Below are positions 1 through 7,729 of a stretch of 13,951 bases of DNA, piece by piece. The translations under genes and the position numbers were made by a program. The notes under the pieces are model-generated. The model searched no databases, was not told where the DNA came from, and worked only from the letters and a program-made list of their open reading frames with translations. The first letter of the stretch is position 1; every line of letters starts with the position of its first letter. Origin of the DNA: Candidatus Mediterraneibacter stercorigallinarum. GTDB lineage: Bacteria > Bacillota > Clostridia > Lachnospirales > Lachnospiraceae. The stretch spans positions 1 through 13,951 of the forward strand of contig DXCD01000063.1 in NCBI GenBank assembly GCA_019116185.1, written 5' to 3'.

Positions 1-228
1 AGCACGGCTAAAAACAATTGAACAGTGGACGATTCGGCTTCGCCTCAGGCATCCACTGTTCAATTAACGCCGTACTCCCTGCCTTTAAGACTTTCCAACA
101 GATTACTCCAAAGTCACCGAATCCACACATCCGCCCTCTGCGAAAGGTTTTCGAAAAAACGCTTCGCTGTTTTCGAACGCTTTACCAGTCGGAAGGTCCC
201 CGACAAATGCAGGATTTCAAAGGTGGGG
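1..228. repeat. Right part of a large quasi-palindromic element, copy 1 (cut by window start)
   Basis: A perfect 14-bp inverted repeat (16-29 AATTGAACAGTGGA with 52-65) encloses a 22-nt loop that itself holds a GGC-TTC-GCC mini-hairpin. Outside it, 1-8 (AGCACGGC) pairs imperfectly with 69-76, leaving the asymmetric single-stranded tracts TAAAAAC and AAC. The sequence from 66 to about 228 matches, as reverse complement, the left arm of the complete element at about 380-536. Shared blocks include GACTTTCC (89-96), GTCACCG (113-119), CGAAAGGT (141-148) and ACAAATGCAGGATT (203-216; 13 of 14 bases as in copy 2). Similarity fades after about 244. The left half lies before the window. There is no convincing coding potential. 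It could be a structured RNA, read on the minus strand if the orientation matches copy 2 read on the plus strand, or a fold-back DNA repeat. I do not recognise the family. Confidence 0.75.
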
Positions 229-329
229 TGAAAGGGGCACGTTATTGAAAAACGGGGCTTCAGTTCTAACGGAAATTCTGCGAATAAAGGGGTATAGAAT
301 ACTGTAGATTTGAAAAAATCGATGAAGCT

Positions 330-358
330 CCGGCAGGATGAAAGCTTTTATTTGCCGG
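330..358. repeat. Small hairpin beside the copy 2 palindrome
   Basis: CCGGCA (330-335) pairs with TGCCGG (353-358) around a 17-nt loop that contains the palindrome AAAGCTTT. It sits about 25 nt outside the long palindrome, on the arm that is also conserved in copy 1. The hairpin itself is not clearly conserved in copy 1. The rest of the spacer between the two elements (about 245-329) shows no gene, promoter or repeat that I can support. Confidence 0.35.
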
Positions 359-384
359 CAACGTTCCTCTTTGGACCCACTTTC

Positions 385-742
385 AGAATCCTGGATTTGT
401 CCGCGGGGGACTGCCGACCGGATGAAAGCAGAAAACCGAAGCCCTATTTCAAGTACCTTTCGTGGCGGGCGGGGATGCGGCGACGGTGACTCGGAACGAT
501 TTGTCGGAAAGACTCAAAGGAATGGGATACAGCGTTAATTTCAAAGCGGATGCCTGAGCGCAAGCGAATCGTCCGCTTTGAAATTGTTTTTAGCTGTATC
601 CCATTCCTTTTACGTCTTTCCTAAATCGTGGAGCCGGAACCTGAGCCACATCCCCACCCGCCACGAATACGTCTTAAAATCAACTACGGTTTTCGGACGT
701 TATGTCCCTCGGCCGTCTCCCCCCCCCACAAATCCAGATTGA
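385..742. repeat. Complete ~355-nt quasi-palindromic element, copy 2
   Basis: One long imperfect palindrome centred near 561. From the tip outwards: a 14-bp perfect stem (537-550 with 572-585) with a 21-nt loop holding a GC-GCAA-GC mini-hairpin; an asymmetric internal loop (GTT 534-536 opposite GTTTTTA 586-592); an 18-bp perfect stem (516-533, AAAGGAATGGGATACAGC, with 593-610); a poorly paired zone; a 23-position stem with two mismatches (459-481 with 645-667); GAAAACCG (431-438) with CGGTTTTC (687-694); and TGGATTTGT (392-400) with ACAAATCCA (728-736). Open frames inside are short and interrupted by the symmetry, so I treat them as chance. The arms are distinguishable from each other, and the left arm is the one shared with copy 1. 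Candidates are a large structured noncoding RNA or a non-autonomous fold-back mobile element. No flanking target duplication or transposase is seen. Confidence 0.85.
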
Positions 743-754
743 TTGTATGAAAAA

Positions 755-808
755 TTGACATATATTGGAAAATTGTCTATTGCTCTTCAAGGCAAAAAAG
801 ATTAAAAT
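755..808 (+). promoter_or_regulatory. Candidate promoters for the surface-protein operon
   Basis: The AT-rich stretch right after the palindrome holds two sigma-A-like candidates. One is TTGACA (755-760), a 17-nt spacer and TATTGC (778-783), with a perfect -35 but a poor -10. The other is TTGCTC (780-785), 17 nt and TAAAAT (803-808), with the better -10. Either would start transcription 85-125 nt before the AGGAGG site of the small gene at 915. The leader from about 815 to 914 contains only weak inverted repeats (for example AGCCT 855-859 with AGGCT 876-880) and no riboswitch that I recognise. Confidence 0.45.
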
Positions 809-914
809 AGATAAGATAGGAATGTTGTATTAAAAATACTTTCTGTGAGACGCAAGCCTTGTGAAATTCAGGCAGAGGCTGTGGAAAGTTATGAAAAGGA
901 AGAGGAGGAAAAAG

Positions 915-1207
915 ATGTACAGCAGAATCAAAAGGACGGTGGTCAGCGGATGCATGATTTTATCACTGATTATACCGTCCGTACAGGTCGGCGCCCGGGA
1001 AGATGAAGGGGCGTATGTAAATGATGCATCTGATCGGATCAAGACGCAAATCAGGATTCTGCAGGAGACGACAGCGCAGGGCAGGATCAAGACAAAGCGG
1101 TACAGACGGGAGATCGCGCGAACTTCCTTTTCTGGACAGTGCTTTTGGGATCAGCAGCGGCTGCAGGCGGAATCTTTGTGAGAGTTTCACGCAAAAAAAT
1201 ACATTAA
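915..1207 (+). pseudogene. Small secreted, sorting-signal protein with a -1 frameshift
   Basis: The start ATG at 915 has an excellent ribosome binding site (GAGGAGGAAAAAG). The first frame encodes a signal peptide (basic MYSRIKR, hydrophobic core, cleavage near QVGA) and an acidic segment, then runs on in implausible basic sequence to 1181. A second frame, open from 1034 to the TAA at 1205-1207, encodes an Asp/Gln/Ser-rich linker, KAVQTGD, a hydrophobic segment (FLFWTVLLGSAAAAGGIFV) and a basic tail. This is a textbook C-terminal surface-anchor signal, nearly the same motif as in the next gene. One missing base near 1032-1036 would join the frames into a protein of about 97 residues with signal peptide, acidic linker and anchor but no catalytic domain. 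The gene ends 18 nt before the GH20 start, so the two probably share a transcript. It could be a real mutation or a sequence error. The function is unknown. Confidence 0.62.
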
Positions 1208-1225
1208 GGAGGAGAAGGTAAAGGG

Positions 1226-4200
1226 ATGAATCAGAAAAAAGTGATAAGTGTTCTTATGGCGGGAATCATGTCTGCAAATCTGGGTCTTGCAGATATGAAT
1301 ATTGTCAGGGCAGCCGATGAAGCGCCCAATCTTGCGCTGGGGACGGAGGTTACGGCGAGTGACGCCGAGAGCGTAAATCCGGCGGAGAACGCCGTGGACG
1401 GCGATGCGTCAACTCATTGGGCGACCAACCAGTCGAAAATGAATGACCAGTGGATCGAGCTGGATTTAAAAGTCCCTACAGAAGTACACCAGGTAAAAAT
1501 CCTGTGGGAGAGGCACACAGAGGAAAAAAAGAATTATCAAAATATCAAGAAATGGAAAGTCGAAGTTCTTCAGGAAGACAATACTTGGGTTACAGCGGCT
1601 GAGGACGCTGACAGCGCGTATTCTGACACAGAATCCGTGATTGAACCGGACACGCCCGTCACTGCTTCAAAAATAAGAGTGACAGTCGTTGAGGCAGACA
1701 ACCGCGGGAATTATTGGGCTAACATAGGGATCAGCGAGATCGAAGTGTATGGGGAGGCTCAGGATGTGGAAGCCGCTGAGAACCAGAACCATATGTCAGG
1801 TGAGGGCGTGGCTGTGACGGCTTCATCTGAGGAGGCCGGGACGCTGACGGCTGATAAGGTAAAAGACGGGAAAACCGGACGGCAGGACCGCTGGGCGTGT
1901 AAAGAGTATACTTATGAGGGCGAGTGGCTGAAAACCGTGTTTCCCAAAGTTACCAAAGTGCAGGAAATCGATTTTACTTTGTTCGAGCGCGATGTAGAGC
2001 CGATTCCCTCCAATATCAAAGGGTTCGATATTGAATACAGAGATTTAAACGGCGCTGTGCAGACTGTCCATGTGGATAATGTCCAGGCGGACGGGAGAAA
2101 GGGATATCAGACGGATCTTACATATGTGTTTGAGAATCCTGTCTATATGTCGGAATTTACAGTGAAAAATTTTGACGTCGCGGTGGAAAATCCGGGAAAC
2201 GGGGGCTATAACAATGTAAGTATCTCTGAGATCGAGGTCTATTCAAACGACAGGACTTCTGAGCCGGAGCAGCCCACCCTGGAGAGCGTGACAGCCTCCG
2301 TTAAAGGGCAGACTGTTGAAGCGGATGTGACAGCATTAGAACTCCCGTCCGTTCCGGAAGGCTTTTCGATTGAATCAAACGGCGCTGATTTTGAGCAGAT
2401 CATCGGAGAAGCCGGTGAGGACGGAACTCTTCCGGTAGTACATCCGCTGACGGATAAGACGGTTAAGGTCTCTTTTAATATTACAGAAGAAGCAACAGGC
2501 GAAACGCAGGATACGGGTGATCTGGACTTTGTAGTGAAGGGGACAATGACGCAGGAAGACGGGAAAAATGCAAAACCTGTGATTATCCCGGAAATCCAGG
2601 AATGGTATTCTGACAGCGAGGCGGGACTTTCCACAGACAGCCTGGATAAAGTGGTGTACAGCGACGACGCGCTGGAAGCCGTGGTAGATGAGTTTGTCTC
2701 AGATTATGAGGATTTTACGGGGATCACGCTGGAAAAAGTCAGAGGAGCCGCAAGGAGCGGGGCAATCTGCTTTGTCAGAGAGGCCCCTGACAGCCTGCTG
2801 GGAGAAGAGGGTTATACGATGGATATCCAGTCTGACAGGATCATCGTAAAGTCTGAAAGCGTGACAGGGAATATGTATGGCATGCAGACGATCCTTCAGA
2901 TGTATAAGCAGAATCCCGAATCGTTTGCGATCGGCCAGATGCGCGATTATCCGCGCTTCCGGACCAGGGGCTTTATGCTGGACGTGGCGCGCAAGCCGGT
3001 TTCCCTTGAGATGATGAAGCAGGTCACAAGGACGATGCGCTATTATAAGATGAATGATTTCCAGGCTCATCTGAATGACAATTATATCTGGCTGGAAGAT
3101 TATGGGATCCTGGAAAACGAGGACGAGGGATTCCAGGCTTATGAAGCATTCCGCCTGGAGTCAGACTTAAAGAATGAAAATGGGGAAACGCCTACGGCGA
3201 AAGATTACTCGATTTCAAAAGAGGAATTCAAACAGTTTATCCAGGAAGAAAGAGAGCTTGGGATGAACATCGTTCCGGAGATCGATGTGCCGGCGCATGC
3301 TGTTTCATTTACAAAGGTCTGGCCGGAGCTGAAGATCGAGAATCAGGTCAGCAGCGGACATTCCCTGATTGACCATTTTGATCTGACCAAACCAGAGGCA
3401 GTTGCTAAGATCAAAGAGATTTTTGACGATTACACCGGTGACGGCACGTTTGACTCTGAGACGACAGTGCATGTCGGGGCAGATGAATTCCTGTACAATG
3501 CCAAATCTTACCGAGAGTTTGTAAATGACATTGTACCGTATGTGAAAAAGACAAATACGGTCCGTATGTGGGGCGGGCTTACACGGATCAAAGATGATCC
3601 GCTTACCCAGATCAGCAGCGAAGCAATTGAAAATGTAGAAATCAATCTCTGGTCAAGGGACTGGGCAGACGGACTGGAAATGTACGAGATGGGGTACAAC
3701 CTGATTAATACGATTGACGATTACGGATACATGGTGCCCAGCGGCTCTCTGACCCGTGCGAATTCATATGGTGATCTTCTCAATGTCAGCCGTATTTTCT
3801 CAAGCTTTGAACCGAATCTTGTGAGGACGGCTTCCGGATACGAGTATATTCCGTCAGGCGACGACCAGATGCTGGGAGCAGCGTTCGCGCTCTGGAGCGA
3901 TAATATTGATAAGAGGGCATCCGGCTTGTCAGAGTCTGACCTGTACTGGCGTTTCTTTGACGCAATGCCCTTCTATGCAGAGAAAACCTGGGCAGCGACC
4001 GGAAAAGAGAAAGGAAGCGCGGACGCGCTCTCAGAGCTTGCACAGCAGCTGGGAACAGGGCCGAATACAAATCCGTACTATCAGGAAGACAAGACAGGGG
4101 AAGACTATGCGGAATATGATTTTGAAGACGGCCTTAAAGATGTGTCTGAAAACGGGCGGGACCTGGAATCAGGGAAGAACGCGGATGCAGCAGACAACGC

Positions 4201-5908
4201 CCTGGTGCTTGGCGGGGGCGAAAGTTACGTGACAACGCCGATCGAACAGCTTGGAAACGGAAACCAGCTGTCATTTGACATTACGATGGATCAGCCTGCC
4301 GAGCCGGGGGATATCCTGTTCGAGGAGGATGCTCCGTACGGAACCCATGATATCCGCATAATGGAAGACGGAAAGCTGGGCTTTACGAGAGAGCTGTACA
4401 ATTATTATTTTGATTATGAGCTTCCGATAGGAAAAACCGTAAATATTACGATCAAAACAGACCAGCAGAGAACAGAACTGTATGTGGACGGAGTGTTCAC
4501 TGACACGGCGGAAGGAAAATTCATTCATAATGGAATTGTAAAGAAAGAAAATATTACAAATGCAACCTTTGCCCTTCCGTTAGAGAGGATCGGATCCAAG
4601 ACGGACGCGATATCAGCCGAACTGGACAATATTGTCATATCCTCCAGGAAGAGCGAAGCAGACATTTATAATAAGGCTTCATGGACAGGCACTGCGAATA
4701 CGGAGACAGTAAACGCCGGGGAAAAAGAAGGAGAGATTGAAAAGGCATTTGATAATAACCTTCAGACACACTGGCATTCGGACTGGACGTCCGGCACGGA
4801 CAAGGTTGAATCCGCAGACGGCACACAGGGCACGATTGATGAAGCGACAGCGGAGATTACGTTTGACAAAGGCTATGAGATCAGCCAGATCTCCTTTACT
4901 CCGCGGCAGGATGCGGAAAGCGGCTATGTGACAGAAGCATCCCTCTATATAAAAACGGAGGATGGAAGCTGGAAGGAAGTTGCCAAAGACCAGATATTTG
5001 CCGCTGATAAGACAAAGAAGACCTTCTGCTTTGAGCCGCAGACAGTATACGGCTTTAAATTCGTGGCAACACAGTCCAGCGACGGCTGGGTGACAGTATC
5101 TGAGTTTGATATTGCAAATGAGACAGAGGAAGAATGGATCATTACATCCGTGGAGCAGATTCCGGATCTGACTGTTGATCAGGGGACAGCGCTTGAAACA
5201 ATTGTCTCACAGCTGCCGGATACCGTGGAGGTTACATACGGAGACGGTGAAAAGACGGAAGTGGCTGTGGAGTGGGACGGAAGCGCTTATGACGGGAATG
5301 TTCCCGGAGAATACAGCATTACAGGCATGCTGAGGCTTTCCGAAGACCAGGGGATTGTAAATCCGGATCAATTGACAGCCACAGTAAAAGTTGTGGTAAA
5401 GGAAACTGCGGTTCCTGAAACGGAATATACGGTCACTGTCCGGGTAAAGGACGGACAGGAAGCCATGGGAACTGCAGCGGCAGACAGACCGGACGGCATC
5501 TATGAAGAAGGAGCAGAGGCGGCTGTTACAGCCAGAGCAGAAGAAGGATACGTGTTTGCGGGCTGGACGGACGCAGAAGGAAATACGGTGAGCACGGAAA
5601 ATCCGTACATATTCAATGTGACGGGAGATACGGTCCTGACTGCAGAGTTTGAGAAAGCGCAGGAGGAAAATCCGGGAGAAGAGCCGGGAGAGAACCCTGG
5701 GCAGAATACCGGTGAAAAACCAAGCGATGCTGCAGAGAAAAAACCGGACAAAGAAGAAATACAGGGCGGCAAGGCAGTACAGACAGGCGACGCGGCGTTC
5801 CCGGCAGCATGGGCATCGGCAGCAGTAATAGCTGCGGCGGCAGCTGTTTTAGCCGGAAAGAAGAGAGGACGGCCGGGTAAGGCGTCTGAAAAACACGGAT
5901 TATTTTAA
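1226..5908 (+). CDS. Cell-surface GH20 beta-N-acetylhexosaminidase with F5/8C carbohydrate-binding domains
   Basis: A secreted 1560-residue exo-glycosidase expected to remove terminal GlcNAc/GalNAc (or lacto-N-biose, as in GH20 lacto-N-biosidases) from host glycans. Seen in order: signal peptide (1 to about 30, cleaved near VRAA); F5/8 type C (CBM32-like) domain 35-176; a second, more divergent one 180-342; an Ig-like region about 345-435; GH20 N-terminal domain about 448-572; GH20 barrel about 575-930 with HLND (615-618), EIDVPAH (685-691), the catalytic pair D753-E754 in HVGADE, W782, W809 and W890; LamG-like domain 960-1145; third F5/8C domain 1151-1300; bacterial Ig-like domain 1305-1395; InlB-type repeat 1398-1480; Pro/Glu-rich linker; AVQTGD (1517-1522), a membrane segment and a basic tail. 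GH20 uses substrate-assisted catalysis through the 2-acetamido group. The ribosome binding site GGAGGAGAAGG precedes ATG 1226. The motif lacks the LP of LPXTG. The exact substrate cannot be told from sequence; the GH20 assignment is secure. Confidence 0.93.
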   Translation: MNQKKVISVLMAGIMSANLGLADMNIVRAADEAPNLALGTEVTASDAESVNPAENAVDGDASTHWATNQSKMNDQWIELDLKVPTEVHQVKILWERHTEEKKNYQNIKKWKVEVLQEDNTWVTAAEDADSAYSDTESVIEPDTPVTASKIRVTVVEADNRGNYWANIGISEIEVYGEAQDVEAAENQNHMSGEGVAVTASSEEAGTLTADKVKDGKTGRQDRWACKEYTYEGEWLKTVFPKVTKVQEIDFTLFERDVEPIPSNIKGFDIEYRDLNGAVQTVHVDNVQADGRKGYQTDLTYVFENPVYMSEFTVKNFDVAVENPGNGGYNNVSISEIEVYSNDRTSEPEQPTLESVTASVKGQTVEADVTALELPSVPEGFSIESNGADFEQIIGEAGEDGTLPVVHPLTDKTVKVSFNITEEATGETQDTGDLDFVVKGTMTQEDGKNAKPVIIPEIQEWYSDSEAGLSTDSLDKVVYSDDALEAVVDEFVSDYEDFTGITLEKVRGAARSGAICFVREAPDSLLGEEGYTMDIQSDRIIVKSESVTGNMYGMQTILQMYKQNPESFAIGQMRDYPRFRTRGFMLDVARKPVSLEMMKQVTRTMRYYKMNDFQAHLNDNYIWLEDYGILENEDEGFQAYEAFRLESDLKNENGETPTAKDYSISKEEFKQFIQEERELGMNIVPEIDVPAHAVSFTKVWPELKIENQVSSGHSLIDHFDLTKPEAVAKIKEIFDDYTGDGTFDSETTVHVGADEFLYNAKSYREFVNDIVPYVKKTNTVRMWGGLTRIKDDPLTQISSEAIENVEINLWSRDWADGLEMYEMGYNLINTIDDYGYMVPSGSLTRANSYGDLLNVSRIFSSFEPNLVRTASGYEYIPSGDDQMLGAAFALWSDNIDKRASGLSESDLYWRFFDAMPFYAEKTWAATGKEKGSADALSELAQQLGTGPNTNPYYQEDKTGEDYAEYDFEDGLKDVSENGRDLESGKNADAADNALVLGGGESYVTTPIEQLGNGNQLSFDITMDQPAEPGDILFEEDAPYGTHDIRIMEDGKLGFTRELYNYYFDYELPIGKTVNITIKTDQQRTELYVDGVFTDTAEGKFIHNGIVKKENITNATFALPLERIGSKTDAISAELDNIVISSRKSEADIYNKASWTGTANTETVNAGEKEGEIEKAFDNNLQTHWHSDWTSGTDKVESADGTQGTIDEATAEITFDKGYEISQISFTPRQDAESGYVTEASLYIKTEDGSWKEVAKDQIFAADKTKKTFCFEPQTVYGFKFVATQSSDGWVTVSEFDIANETEEEWIITSVEQIPDLTVDQGTALETIVSQLPDTVEVTYGDGEKTEVAVEWDGSAYDGNVPGEYSITGMLRLSEDQGIVNPDQLTATVKVVVKETAVPETEYTVTVRVKDGQEAMGTAAADRPDGIYEEGAEAAVTARAEEGYVFAGWTDAEGNTVSTENPYIFNVTGDTVLTAEFEKAQEENPGEEPGENPGQNTGEKPSDAAEKKPDKEEIQGGKAVQTGDAAFPAAWASAAVIAAAAAVLAGKKRGRPGKASEKHGLF

Positions 5909-5974
5909 GATGTATTCCCCGCGGGCGGGAACGCGGTTCGTGTTCCGGGATCATAATCCGGAAAAATATTAAAC

Positions 5975-6030
5975 GGAGCTGCTGCATCTGTGATTGGAAA
6001 ATCACTGATGCGGCAGCTCCTTATTTCGTC
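5975..6030 (+). terminator. Strong, probably bidirectional terminator between GH20 gene and uxuB
   Basis: A 21-position stem with two mismatches (5975-5995 GGAGCTGC... with 6000-6020 ...GCAGCTCC) closes a GGAA tetraloop and is followed by TTATTT on the plus strand. On the minus strand the same hairpin is followed by GTTTAATATTTTT, so it can also end the convergent uxuAB transcript. The rest of 5909-6077 holds only a weak hairpin (about 5943-5962, TTCCGG/CCGGAA). Confidence 0.85.
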
Positions 6031-6077
6031 ACACCCTCCGCGCGGCACGAAAGATTATGATGAAACACGAAGGTTTT

Positions 6078-7727
6078 CTAAATTTGTCTGTCCGGAGCTG
6101 CCTGCAGGCAGATGCAGCTTTCCAGGGCGGACCTTACCGCTCCGGGTCCTTTGACCATCTCCTCAAAATACCGGCACACAAGCCCTGCCAATCCTGCCTC
6201 GAACAAATCCACACCGAAGATCTCCTTATCTGTCAGCAGCGGCTTTAAGAGCTCCTCTGCCTTTGCCGCATCTGTACCGTCTCCGAGGCGGACAGAGGCC
6301 ACATACGGGCGTACGGTTTCCAGAAGCGGATCCGGGCTTAACTCGAAGGGGGCGCCGCTGTCATCAACTGCCATCAGGTAGCGGATCCAGCCGGCGAATA
6401 CGAGAGGGATGCATTTGAGTTCCGATACATCCAGTTTATCCGAGCGCATATAGGCCTTGACTGTTTCACCGAACCGGATGGAAAGTTTCTGCGATGTGTC
6501 CGTGGCGATGCGCTGGGGAGTATCCGGCATGAAAGGATTTGGAATGCGTACATTCAATACCGTGTCGATAAATTCTTTCGGGTCAAGTATGCCCGGGTCT
6601 GTGACTACCGGCAGACCTTCTTTATAGCCGATGGTTTCCACAAGTTTTTTCAGGGCAGGGTCTCCCATCTCTTTTGAGATCAAATCATAACCCAGCAGAC
6701 AGCCGAAGACAGCCAGCGCGGTGTGGAGCGGATTCAGGCAGGTGCATACTTTCATCTTTTCTACCTTATCCACGGTCTCGCGGTCTGTGAAGATGAAGCC
6801 GCCTTTTTCCAAGGGCGGCCTCCCGTTCGGGAAACTGTCTTCAATGACAAGGTATTCGCTTTCCTCTGCATTTACAAAAGGAGCTACATAAGTCTTTTTC
6901 GACGTGATCACAGGGTCAAGGTTTTCTATGCCGTCTTTGTTCAGGAGCGCTTCCACAGAAGGGTCGGGACGGGGAGTGATTTTATCAATCATTGTCCATG
7001 GGAAAGAGACTTTGGCGGGATCTTCCACGTAGGAAAGGAAGCCTTTTTTGGCTTTTCCGTTTTCCTCCCATGTTTCGGCAAAAGCAGTGACTGCGTCCCG
7101 GAGCTTATCGCCGTTGTGAGAGCAGTTATCCATGCTGACCATGGCGATCGGAGTTCCGCCGGACAGGTATCTTGTGTGCAGGAGGGAAGCGAGCTTTCCG
7201 ATATAGCTGCTGGGCTTTTCCGGTCCACTCTGCATATCTTCTGCCACATCGGCAAAGGGGATTCCTCTGCCGTCTGTCAGGCTGTATCCTTTCTCGGTAA
7301 TTGTGAAGGTTGCCATTTGGAGCGTGTCACTTGAGAAAATTTCTTTGAGACGTCCGAATTGAGCCTCATCGTCCGAGTTCAGGACAAGAGATTCTACTAC
7401 GCTTCCCACTACAGTTTTTTCTATATTTCCGTCAGCTTTGAGCGTGACAAGGATGCTCAGGCCGTCATGGGGATGATACATCTTTTCGATGATCTCATAA
7501 TCATATCCCTCCACAGCGATAAGCCCCCGGTCCAGGTCTTTGCTGTTGAGAAGCTTTTGCACAACATTTGCCTGAAACGCGCGGAAGATATTTCCGGCTC
7601 CGAAGTGAATCCAAAATGGAGCCTTTCTTGTTGCTTCCGCAGTTTTTCTGCGGTCGTATTCAGGAAGCTGATATCCTGCGTCCTTCCATTTTTTACGGCT
7701 GCTCAGACCTGTTTCATTTAATTTCAT
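6078..7727 (-). CDS. uxuB: Fructuronate reductase / mannitol dehydrogenase family (UxuB-type)
   Basis: A cytoplasmic NAD-dependent oxidoreductase of the long-chain mannitol dehydrogenase family, 549 residues. Next to uxuA it most likely interconverts D-fructuronate and D-mannonate in glucuronate catabolism. The N-terminal dinucleotide-binding motif is HFGAGNIFRAF (41-51). The C-terminal domain shows the NxxH pair of the family (LNPLH) after a lysine in KVCTCLN; that Lys-Asn spacing is one residue longer than in the K-x4-N form I recall for E. coli UxuB, probably a subfamily trait. It starts 2 nt after the uxuA stop, with its Shine-Dalgarno (AAAGGCGGG) inside the last uxuA codons, so the two are co-transcribed and probably translationally coupled. 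The length fits the longer Gram-positive UxuB form. An alternative is a related hexuronate or polyol dehydrogenase; context favours UxuB. Confidence 0.85.
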   Translation of the reverse strand: MKLNETGLSSRKKWKDAGYQLPEYDRRKTAEATRKAPFWIHFGAGNIFRAFQANVVQKLLNSKDLDRGLIAVEGYDYEIIEKMYHPHDGLSILVTLKADGNIEKTVVGSVVESLVLNSDDEAQFGRLKEIFSSDTLQMATFTITEKGYSLTDGRGIPFADVAEDMQSGPEKPSSYIGKLASLLHTRYLSGGTPIAMVSMDNCSHNGDKLRDAVTAFAETWEENGKAKKGFLSYVEDPAKVSFPWTMIDKITPRPDPSVEALLNKDGIENLDPVITSKKTYVAPFVNAEESEYLVIEDSFPNGRPPLEKGGFIFTDRETVDKVEKMKVCTCLNPLHTALAVFGCLLGYDLISKEMGDPALKKLVETIGYKEGLPVVTDPGILDPKEFIDTVLNVRIPNPFMPDTPQRIATDTSQKLSIRFGETVKAYMRSDKLDVSELKCIPLVFAGWIRYLMAVDDSGAPFELSPDPLLETVRPYVASVRLGDGTDAAKAEELLKPLLTDKEIFGVDLFEAGLAGLVCRYFEEMVKGPGAVRSALESCICLQAAPDRQI

Positions 7728-7729
7728 AT

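Noticed and set aside
18..538. Short open frames on the plus strand inside the palindromic elements (18-248, 25-231, 338-538)
   Set aside because: They lie in inverted-repeat sequence, have no good ribosome binding site, show no domain and are not conserved as proteins between the two copies.
385..742. CRISPR array, rRNA/tRNA gene or retron
   Set aside because: There are no regularly spaced direct repeats, no cloverleaf or rRNA motifs, and no reverse transcriptase nearby; the only repetition is inverted.
861..914. Longer N-terminus for the small secreted gene from ATG 861
   Set aside because: It would place a very basic stretch before the signal peptide; ATG 915 has a near-perfect AGGAGG site at the right distance.
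1026..1040. Programmed -1 ribosomal frameshift in the small secreted gene
   Set aside because: No X-XXY-YYZ slippery heptamer and no obvious downstream stimulatory structure near the frame change; a one-base loss or sequencing error is simpler.
6723..7334. Long open frame opposite uxuB, and similar ones opposite uxuA (7853-8758) and the regulator (9221-9919)
   Set aside because: They are antisense shadows of well-supported genes, with no recognisable domains or ribosome binding sites.
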